Of a stretch of DNA of 32,212 bases, positions 26,318-32,212 are shown one piece after another. Source of the stretch: Puniceicoccaceae bacterium K14 (lineage in GTDB: Bacteria > Verrucomicrobiota > Verrucomicrobiia > Opitutales > Opitutaceae); contig JAKYXN010000058.1 in the NCBI GenBank assembly GCA_022538095.1, positions 1-32,212 of the forward strand, read 5' to 3'. The notes under the pieces were generated by a model. That model had not been told where the DNA came from, searched no databases, and was given only the letters and a program-made list of their open reading frames with translations. The stretch's first letter is position 1, and each line of letters begins with the position of its first letter. A program made the translations under genes and the position numbers.

Positions 26318-28021
26318 CTATTTGGCTCGTTTGTCGCAAATTACGCTAAGAGGCTCTTGGGTTGTTCCGCCTCTAATAATTAACGAGTAACGCACACTTT
26401 CATATTTATTTTTCCTACCACGTATAAGGTAGCGGCCTGGGAGTAAATTGAAGGTTTCTTTTTCAAGTTTTGCAGGCTTTTGTTTTGATGGGCCTTCGAT
26501 GCTGACCCATGTTTGGTTATCTGAAGAAATTTCTATCGAAACGGGTTTGCTTTGCAGCTGAAGGTAGCGGCGTAAGTTTTCGTTTTCAGGAGTGAGAGCC
26601 AAGTAGGCAGGCTTGGATTTCATTGCGGAGTCAAAGGTCCTAATTGAGCGCTGGAAGCTTAAACTTTTAGCTTCAACTTTTGCCACCTCTATGAGCTTTT
26701 CGTAACGCAGGATTGTGCGTATCATTTTTCCCGTACGGAGCATTCCGTTTTTTGCTTCTTCCAATTCTGGCTCTATCTCTAAAAGCTCTTCGTAGATATT
26801 TCTAGCCGCTTTCCATTGGTATTCGTGTTCAAGCGAATAGGCCTGAGTTACCATGCTTACGATATCGCTTTGCCGTTTATCGGCTTTTGTTTGACCGATT
26901 GCATCGGCAATATCCGTTCGAGTGGGAAAGACCTCCAGGGCCTTTTCTAAATGTTCAATCGCATCGTCGTACCGTAGGTCGTTTAGTGCATTGGCCGCTG
27001 AAGTATAGTGAAAGTTAAAGTCTCGGTTTTCAATTTTTCGTCTAACTCGGGAGACGCCTTGTTGCGACTTTGCAGATCGGCTATCTATGGCGAAGGCTTG
27101 TTCGTAGTTTTCTAGTGCTTCTTCGAGTTGTCCTTGGTCTTCGTTTAGTTTTGCCGCAAGGAGTAGAGAGTGAGTCTTCTTAGCGTATTTTGCTCGCTCG
27201 AGCTGGATTATGGCGTCCTCGTTGTCCGGAGCCATTTTTAAGACGTTCATAAAGGCTGCGATCGCTTCTCCACCCTGGCCTTGAGCAATTAAGCGGTGCC
27301 CCTGAGAGGCATTTTTTTGAACGTATTCATTTATTGAATTTTCAAGATCGCTTAGAAAGACTGCAGCTTCATCTAATTTGCTTTTTGCTATTGAGAAGGA
27401 GCCAGCATCTAAGAACTGCTTGCCGGTACTCGCAGCTTCAAATGCAGCTTCATAAGCGGCTTCGTTTAGATACTTCTTATCTTCTGAATATTCTACACGG
27501 GAGAGGAAACTATCGTAGAGTTCTCGAGAAGTTTGTTTGTTTTTAACCTCTTCTGAAAAACCATCAATGAGTTCGCTCACTCGATCGTATTGGGTAAGCG
27601 CTTTTGCATAGTTAGAACGCTTCATGAATGTTTCTGCGAGAAGGAATTCTTTTTCGACAGCGATTAGTTTTTGGGTAAGAACTTGGTGATTGGCTGGCAT
27701 TTCTCGGGCCGCCTCAATTTTTTTTGTTGTGGTTTCCTGTGCGAAATCTGCTTTTGAGCGGCTTACAAATGCTTCCTGGATATTTGGTTCGCCGGGACTC
27801 GCTTGACCGTCTCTTTCGTTATCACCAGCGTTTGTTTGCGTTGAAATGGCGTAAAACCCTAGTCCTCCTGCAACTAATATTGCGGTGATGGCGACGACTC
27901 CAAAGATCAATAGCTTCTTACTTGAAGACGACTGGCTCTCTAGCTTCTCCTCGTCTTCAGGATTCCAGTGGATTACTTTATGTTTTTTGGGTGAATCGGA
28001 AGAATTTTGGCTCATCGACAT
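26318..28021 (-). CDS. Membrane-anchored TPR protein with C-terminal PEGA-like beta domain
   Basis: A 567-residue protein. A ~35-residue cytoplasmic N-terminus (with KVIHWNPEDEEKLES) precedes one membrane helix (37-59). A helical region with several TPR units follows (clear ones: GGEAIAAFMNVLKMAPDNEDAIIQLERA, GQLEEALENYEQAFAIDSRSA, LRYDDAIEHLEKALEVFPTRT, YQWKAARNIYEELLEIEPELEEA; about 250-430). The C-terminus (about 485-567) is a beta-sandwich resembling PEGA-type domains (ISSDNQTWVSIEGPS, LLPGRYLIRGRKNKYESV). The repeats should face the periplasm and bind protein partners or cell wall. It is the first gene of the minus-strand operon that converges on the vWA operon. ATG 28015 is an alternative start. 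Confidence 0.88.
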   Translation of the reverse strand: MSMSQNSSDSPKKHKVIHWNPEDEEKLESQSSSSKKLLIFGVVAITAILVAGGLGFYAISTQTNAGDNERDGQASPGEPNIQEAFVSRSKADFAQETTTKKIEAAREMPANHQVLTQKLIAVEKEFLLAETFMKRSNYAKALTQYDRVSELIDGFSEEVKNKQTSRELYDSFLSRVEYSEDKKYLNEAAYEAAFEAASTGKQFLDAGSFSIAKSKLDEAAVFLSDLENSINEYVQKNASQGHRLIAQGQGGEAIAAFMNVLKMAPDNEDAIIQLERAKYAKKTHSLLLAAKLNEDQGQLEEALENYEQAFAIDSRSAKSQQGVSRVRRKIENRDFNFHYTSAANALNDLRYDDAIEHLEKALEVFPTRTDIADAIGQTKADKRQSDIVSMVTQAYSLEHEYQWKAARNIYEELLEIEPELEEAKNGMLRTGKMIRTILRYEKLIEVAKVEAKSLSFQRSIRTFDSAMKSKPAYLALTPENENLRRYLQLQSKPVSIEISSDNQTWVSIEGPSKQKPAKLEKETFNLLPGRYLIRGRKNKYESVRYSLIIRGGTTQEPLSVICDKRAK

Positions 28022-28299
28022 AGAATGTTCTATGGGTTGATTGTAAGACTCGGGTAATATTGCAGTTCGTTTTTTGAATGAAGTGTCTTAAAGTAAGTAA
28101 TATGTTCCAGGCTGGGCTCGTTTGCAAAACTTACCTGCAATAATTACGAAATTTGAATTTACTTGGATTCAGGTTTTGTTGCTGATCGTTAGCAGTTATA
28201 TGAAGGAACGTCCATTGGCGGATCTATATTGCAAATCGCGAGTCAGATACTAGATTCACCCGGAGTGCCATAAAATACCCAATAAAGAGCCCGCTAATT

Positions 28300-29097
28300 A
28301 TGAAGTTTAAATTGTATGCTACCGTTGTGTCGTCCCTGGTATTTACTCTACTTTTAACAAATTGTAGTACTACACCTGTTACGGGTAGGAAGCAGATGAA
28401 TTTGGTCTCGGAATCTGAAGTGGTTCGCATGTCGATGGCCTCTTTCGAGCAAATGAAAGCTCAGCTAGCTATTTCTTACGACCCGGAATACAATGAAATG
28501 ATGCAGCGGGTGGGGCATAAAATTTCACAAGAAGTTTTTTGGGATGTGCCGCTCGCCGAATGGGAATTTGTGATATTCGATGCTCCGCAGGTGAACGCAT
28601 TCGCTATGCCGGGCGGAAAGGTCGGTATTTATACTGGGCTTTTTCAGATCGTAAAGACTGAGGATGAACTCGCTTCCGTTTTAGCTCATGAGATTGCTCA
28701 TGTGAGTGCCCGGCACACGCACGAGCGAATATCGCAAGCAATGATAGCTGAAGCAGGGAATACCACCTTGGGTGTTGTCGGACTGATGTCCGTAGGTAGC
28801 TTAGCCACCTCGGGCATAATGAGTATTTATAATGTAGGAGCGACTGGCGCGGTGGCGGCATGGGATCGGAAAAAGGAAAGCGAAGCGGATGAAATTGGGA
28901 TGATTTATATGGCCCGTGCGGGATACAATCCAGAAGCTGCTATTACTGTAATGGAAAGAATGGTACAGCTAGATGGGGGATCTTCCGATCCTTGGTACTC
29001 GACTCACCCTTCGTCCTCAGAACGTTTGGATGCGATGCATGGCGTCTTAGAAGAAGCGGTTGAAGAATATGAAAAAGCAAAGGAATTTCAGTTTTGA
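28300..29097 (+). CDS. M48-family lipoprotein metallopeptidase (LoiP/YggG-like)
   Basis: A 265-residue zinc protease for envelope quality control. Signal MKFKLYATVVSSLVFTLLLTNC with a lipobox-like LTNC (Cys22) makes it a probable lipoprotein, as is LoiP. The catalytic HEIAH (130-134) and the third ligand in ESEADEIG (Glu193...Asp197) are intact. The block VNAFAMPGGKVGIYTGLF is the typical M48 pre-catalytic strand, and THPSSSERLDAM is the typical C-terminal motif. The length and domain order match LoiP (YggG), and there is no TPR tail as in BepA. Its substrates are damaged or misassembled outer-membrane proteins in E. coli; the role here is by analogy. It diverges from the TPR gene across 278 nt in which I see no clear promoter. 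Confidence 0.95.
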   Translation: MKFKLYATVVSSLVFTLLLTNCSTTPVTGRKQMNLVSESEVVRMSMASFEQMKAQLAISYDPEYNEMMQRVGHKISQEVFWDVPLAEWEFVIFDAPQVNAFAMPGGKVGIYTGLFQIVKTEDELASVLAHEIAHVSARHTHERISQAMIAEAGNTTLGVVGLMSVGSLATSGIMSIYNVGATGAVAAWDRKKESEADEIGMIYMARAGYNPEAAITVMERMVQLDGGSSDPWYSTHPSSSERLDAMHGVLEEAVEEYEKAKEFQF

Positions 29098-29222
29098 TGC
29101 TTTTCTTGGCTTTGAAATTTGGCAGTGTGACGAGAAGGTAAATTCAAATTGGGCTATGCAACGTATACTTGACAGTGCTTTAAGTTAGATTGCCTTGTTC
29201 TATTAAGAAAAACGATACCTCA

Positions 29223-30017
29223 ATGTTTACGAATCTCATCAGCTCTTACCAACGCATCAGGGACTTTATCCCGCCTTCGCCGACCTCGGCTTATCGTGTT
29301 CGGCTAGCGGAGAATCTCAAGGATGTAAACGCGGCTCAGAAACTCCGTTTTCGTATCTTCAATGAAGAACTGGGTGAAGGCTTGAAAGCTTCAGAGGCAA
29401 CCGGTTTGGACCAAGATCGATTTGATGAGGTGTGTGACCATTTGCTTATTGAGCATGTTAACGATCAATCTATCGTGGGAACGTATCGCTTGCAGACAGG
29501 TGAGAATGCCAAAGCAAATTTTGGCTATTATAGCGAGCAAGAGTTCTGTTTCGAACCTTTTGAAGGTATTCGTTCCAAAACCGTGGAACTCGGGAGAGCG
29601 TGCATTTCTAAAGAACACCGAAATATGGTTGTTTTGGGCCTATTGTGGAAAGGGATTGCTCAGTACACCAAAGTCTACGGAGCACGCTATTTGATTGGTT
29701 GTAGCTCATTGACTTCGACGGACCCCGTAGAAGGCATTGCAGCTTACGAGAAGCTAAAAGATTGTTTGGTAGAAGATCGGTTTCAGACAGAACCGACAGA
29801 TCGCTTTCGTATTACCATGACAGATTCCGATCGAATTCGATTGCCGGAAGCCTGCCGTTCTGTGGCGATCCCTCGCTTAATGCGGTCTTATTTGACACTT
29901 GGGTCCAAAGTCTGTTCTCCGCCTGCTTTAGATCGAGAATTTAAGACAATAGACTTTCTCACATTTCTAGATTTGCAGAATTTGGCTCCACGAGCATTGA
30001 AAAAGCTTCTTGGCTAA
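29223..30017 (+). CDS. GNAT-fold N-acyltransferase, OlsB-like
   Basis: A 264-residue protein of the GNAT acyltransferase group that includes OlsB (ornithine N-acyltransferase, using acyl-ACP). Clear pieces are the LRFRIFNEELGE start block, GLDQDRFDEVCDHLLIE, IVGTYRLQTGENA, ELGRACISKEHR and LIGCSSLTSTDP, all typical of OlsB-like ('hemolysin'-annotated) proteins. OlsB makes lyso-ornithine lipid, which an OlsA-type acyltransferase then acylates; a PlsC-like gene follows 48 nt later. The chosen ATG follows a TTG at 29190 that would add 11 unlikely residues. The acyl acceptor (ornithine or another amino acid) cannot be read from sequence. Confidence 0.85.
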   Translation: MFTNLISSYQRIRDFIPPSPTSAYRVRLAENLKDVNAAQKLRFRIFNEELGEGLKASEATGLDQDRFDEVCDHLLIEHVNDQSIVGTYRLQTGENAKANFGYYSEQEFCFEPFEGIRSKTVELGRACISKEHRNMVVLGLLWKGIAQYTKVYGARYLIGCSSLTSTDPVEGIAAYEKLKDCLVEDRFQTEPTDRFRITMTDSDRIRLPEACRSVAIPRLMRSYLTLGSKVCSPPALDREFKTIDFLTFLDLQNLAPRALKKLLG

Positions 30018-30065
30018 GCTGACTGAGGCTTGTCAGAAAGAAATCTGTTGTTTTGATTTCAAAGT

Positions 30066-30818
30066 GTGGAGACGTTTTTGAGACCCTTACGACGTGTGCA
30101 GCGTTTATCGCACATGTTAGTTGTTTTTGGTTTTGCAGGCTTGGATTATCTAATTCGTAGAGGCAAATATTGGAATTTACCCCAACGGTCCCAGTGGCTG
30201 AAGAAGTGGTCGAGTACCCTAGTGAGTGGTATGGGGTTCGATATTCATGTGATCGGAACTCCTCCGGAGAAGGGGTTTGTTGCCCCGAATCACCAGAGCT
30301 ACATGGACATACTTGTACTGAGCTCCGTAACGAATTTGAATTTTCTGTCCAAAAGCGAGGTAAGGAAGTGGCCATTGATTGGGAAATATACAGAGATGGC
30401 TGGTACTGTTTTTATCGATCGCAGCAGAAAGCGTGATGTGGCTAATAAAAATGATGCGTTTGGGAGAGCGATCGATGAGAGTGTCAGCTTGACGATATTC
30501 CTGGAAGGAACTTCCACAAATGGAGAAGAGGTCCTTTCTTATAGGAGTTCGTTGCTGCAGCCGATGGTTGAAAACGATTGGCCAATCACACCGGTGTACA
30601 TAAAATACGATTGTGTGGGCGGGAGCGTCGCAGACGAGGTTTGTTGGTGGGGGGACGCAGAATTTACACCACACCTTGTTAATATGCTAGCATTGCCACG
30701 AGTGAGTGCGACGATTGTTTTTGGTGAAATGCGTACGGTCGGTGGACGTGATCGAAAAGAACTGGCGGTTGAGTTGCGAGAGGATGTATTGCGTTTACGG
30801 AAACAAGTTGAATCGTAA
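30066..30818 (+). CDS. PlsC-family lyso-lipid acyltransferase (OlsA-like by context)
   Basis: A 250-residue acyl-transferase of the PlsC family. Motif I NHQSYMD (NHx4D), motif II GTVFIDRSRKRD, motif III FLEGTST (instead of FPEGTRS) and motif IV ITPVYIKY are in order. The N-terminal ~30 residues are hydrophobic (LVVFGFAGLDYLI) and should sit at the membrane. The Pro-to-Leu and Arg-to-Thr changes in motif III, which contributes to phosphate binding in PlsC, argue for an acceptor other than lysophosphatidic acid. With the OlsB-like gene just upstream, an OlsA role (lyso-ornithine lipid to ornithine lipid) is the best guess. It starts with GTG. Confidence 0.88.
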   Translation: METFLRPLRRVQRLSHMLVVFGFAGLDYLIRRGKYWNLPQRSQWLKKWSSTLVSGMGFDIHVIGTPPEKGFVAPNHQSYMDILVLSSVTNLNFLSKSEVRKWPLIGKYTEMAGTVFIDRSRKRDVANKNDAFGRAIDESVSLTIFLEGTSTNGEEVLSYRSSLLQPMVENDWPITPVYIKYDCVGGSVADEVCWWGDAEFTPHLVNMLALPRVSATIVFGEMRTVGGRDRKELAVELREDVLRLRKQVES

Positions 30819-31329
30819 GCGTCCGTTCGAGTACGTCTTGACTTGGCTTTGCTCCCAGTTTTTTACGGCCTTTGCGGTTAGTCGTAATTGGCGACCTTAT
30901 TAAGAATGTCGCTGAGGTAGACCATTGGCTCTGCTTCGCGGCAAGATATTCAGAGGAGTGCGTAGATTTTCTGCTGCAAATAAGCTTATGGCGGTAGGGG
31001 CGGGGGTGAGTGGTTTGTACCAATATTCCAAATGCGATTCCAGTCGCCTTCACTAGCTAAGGATCCAGTGGGGTCGCTGGATTGGGTTGAAGCAATGAAA
31101 GCAGTTTGAGAGGAAATTCAGACTTCTCGCTCAAGAGCCAATGTATATCAATTTACTAGTGTAAACCATTATTATTAATGAATAAATGTTTACATAAAGT
31201 AATTTATAATACTTATTTGTTTTCTTTGTAATATCTATAAAACAGTAATTCTATTACTTGTTTTTGCCTTAAAACCTGAAAACTATTAGTTACTAACTCG
31301 TGATTTTCTCATTAACACCTTATACAAAT
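30819..31329. other. Long intergenic region, no gene seen
   Basis: The first ~300 nt are of average composition with no credible gene on either strand; the open frames there are short and do not resemble proteins. A 6-bp inverted repeat ATCCAG/CTGGAT lies at 31063-31082. From about 31140 to 31329 the DNA is strongly AT-rich and holds the palindrome described separately, consistent with a promoter region for the small secreted protein. Confidence 0.6.
31160..31194. promoter_or_regulatory. 35-nt imperfect palindrome upstream of the small secreted protein
   Basis: TGTAAAC at one end and GTTTACA at the other are perfect 7-bp arms. In all, 13 of 17 opposing pairs match around a central A at 31177. 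It lies 136 nt upstream of the ATG at 31330 in an AT-rich region, which suits an operator or a symmetric protein-binding site better than a terminator (no T-run follows). Confidence 0.45.
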
Positions 31330-31809
31330 ATGAAATTGTTATTTTCAATTCTAGCGTTGTCTCTTTTTGCAAGCAGCAGTGCATTGGCACAGTTTTACAC
31401 CCCTGTAAGCGAAACGCTCACCTCTTCTTCGGTTAGCAATTATAACTTGGGGTCGTTCACGCTTACAGCTCCAAATACTCCTTGGATAGATGGCGAACAA
31501 AAGGTCATTGAAATAGATGTTCCTAATAAAACGACTATCACAGCAACGATTACCATCACAACGACTCTTAGTTATTTTGATTTGGATACAGAGGTCTATA
31601 GTTTTGTGCTAACTGATGATTGGCAATCGGTAGACGCTGGTAATTATTTGATCGATTCATGGCCTTATTGCTCTTCAGCCGAAGTGGTTACTGAAACCTT
31701 GACTTTCCCAAATGGGACTCGCTTGTCACTTAATCTTGAACTCTATGACTGGGATGAGATTGGAGCCGCGACGACGTCAACATATACTATAAGCTACACC
31801 AGTAGCTAG
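31330..31809 (+). CDS. Small secreted protein, unknown function
   Basis: A 159-residue protein with a textbook signal peptide (MKLLFSILALSLFASSSALA, cleavage before QFYT). The mature part is rich in Thr/Ser and beta-strand-like, with tandem polar strands (KTTITATITITTTLSYFDLD, EVVTETLTFPNGTRLSLNLELYDWDE). It is probably a small beta-sandwich in the periplasm or outside the cell. I know no family. A GTG at 31300 would add ten residues ahead of the signal and is less likely. The upstream AT-rich region with a palindrome suggests separate control. Confidence 0.75.
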   Translation: MKLLFSILALSLFASSSALAQFYTPVSETLTSSSVSNYNLGSFTLTAPNTPWIDGEQKVIEIDVPNKTTITATITITTTLSYFDLDTEVYSFVLTDDWQSVDAGNYLIDSWPYCSSAEVVTETLTFPNGTRLSLNLELYDWDEIGAATTSTYTISYTSS

Positions 31810-31822
31810 TCGTCTCGAGCCT

Positions 31823-31840
31823 AGGAAGGTTTCCTTTTTT
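31823..31840 (+). terminator. Short intrinsic terminator-like hairpin
   Basis: AGGAA-GGT-TTCCT (5-bp stem) followed by TTTTT lies 14 nt past the secreted-protein stop. The stem is short, so it may work poorly alone. Confidence 0.5.
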
Positions 31841-31908
31841 GTGAAGAATCATTTTTGCCAGGGAACTTTCGCTAAATTTAGGAAACGCGATTGAGCACAA
31901 TCATCAAT

Positions 31909-31939
31909 GCTCGGCTTATTGAATAAGCTGAGCTTTTTT
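31909..31939 (+). terminator. Strong intrinsic terminator-like hairpin
   Basis: A 12-bp stem GCTCGGCTTATT/AATAAGCTGAGC (one G-T pair, 1-nt centre) followed by TTTTTT. It stands about 100 nt past the nearest plus-strand stop and may be the real end of the secreted-protein transcript or part of a repeated element. Confidence 0.8.
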
Positions 31940-32212
31940 GTGGCCAGCCTTTATAGTCCTGGCCCGCCGTAGAGCTTAATCTCAAGCAGCATCTTCGCTT
32001 TGCGAAGATATCAAGCCGTGCTACTGCCAGATTTTCTTCGAAAAGAGCTCGCATTGTAGCAAAGGAGCAGGGCGGCACTGGTGGCGTTGTCACGGGCTCT
32101 GTCCGAGTTTAGTAAAGCGTAAGCGACACAGAATCTGCCCCTAGGATAGCCTTGCTTTCTTCCAGTTTTTCGGCGTCAGGGCCGATAGCTCTTCTTCGCC
32201 GAGTATGAGCGT
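31940..32212. other. Terminal stretch with hairpins, possible dispersed repeat or gene remnant
   Basis: There is no convincing gene. A perfect 8-bp hairpin ATCTTCGC-TTT-GCGAAGAT lies at 31991-32009. On the minus strand a 71-codon open frame (31878-32093) runs through the terminator hairpin and has unusual Cys/Pro/Arg composition, so I do not call it a gene. At the window edge a minus-strand frame ending at 32110 (...PDAEKLEESKAILGADSVSLTLY) could be the C-terminus of a protein cut off by the window. The stretch is more GC-rich than the DNA just before it. Confidence 0.4.

Noticed and set aside
18940-28021. Zorya or Tol-Pal/TonB system
   Set aside because: No ZorC/ZorD, OmpA-like, TolA, TolB, Pal or TonB domain is visible; only the channel subunit and the Asp-bearing helix are shared with these systems.
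30679-31053. 124-codon minus-strand frame overlapping the PlsC-like gene end and the intergenic region
   Set aside because: It has no recognisable domain, antisense-like composition, and overlaps the clear PlsC-family gene.
31878-32093. 71-codon minus-strand frame
   Set aside because: It runs through a strong terminator hairpin and another palindrome, has odd Cys/Arg/Pro composition and no signal or domain; more likely a repeat than a gene.

Overview
The window looks like a chromosomal segment of a marine-type Verrucomicrobiota bacterium, probably Opitutae/Opitutia. This is an inference from the overall protein look, moderate GC, weak or absent Shine-Dalgarno sequences before most starts, and gene content; no rRNA or tRNA is present to confirm it. 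I see no CRISPR array, no tRNA and no recognisable insertion sequence.

Region 1 (1-9300) is mostly housekeeping. mutS is on the minus strand. It is followed by a YbfF-type alpha/beta hydrolase, a small M50-like membrane metallopeptidase, a secreted/lipoprotein propeller-like protein (minus), an NtrC-family sigma54 activator with receiver, AAA+ and Fis domains, and fabD with a good terminator.

Region 2 (8363-18924) is a nitrate acquisition locus. A LysR regulator diverges from a five-gene cluster: a NasS-like cytoplasmic binding protein, nrtA with a signal peptide, an nrtB carrying a ~200-residue coiled coil inserted in its first periplasmic loop, nrtC and nrtD. A strong intrinsic terminator closes the cluster. 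A NarK/NrtP-type MFS transporter follows as its own unit with a candidate sigma54 promoter and its own terminator. Next comes a membrane-anchored fusion of a PP2C phosphatase with a Ser/Thr kinase. The window therefore holds two nitrate uptake routes (ABC and MFS), but no nitrate or nitrite reductase.

Region 3 (18940-28021) is the most interesting part: nine genes in three facing transcription units. Two lipoproteins on the minus strand (one DUF4136-like, one glycine-zipper/coiled-coil) diverge from a four-gene plus-strand operon. That operon encodes a MotA/TolQ/ExbB-type channel subunit, an actin/Hsp70-fold protein with a possible FHA-like tail, and two tandem proteins that join a TolR/ExbD/MotB-like single transmembrane segment (Asp inside) and a coiled coil to a von Willebrand A domain. 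A three-gene minus-strand operon converges on it: a membrane-anchored TPR protein, a Gly/Ser/Gln-rich secreted protein and a small secreted protein. I read this as a proton-motive-force-driven envelope machine in which vWA domains take the place of the usual peptidoglycan-binding or TonB-contacting domains. I know of no characterised system with this composition.

Region 4 (28300-32212) holds an M48 lipoprotein peptidase, a GNAT/PlsC acyltransferase pair resembling OlsB/OlsA of ornithine-lipid synthesis, an AT-rich intergenic region with a 35-nt imperfect palindrome, a small secreted protein of unknown function, and a terminal stretch with strong hairpins that may be a dispersed repeat.
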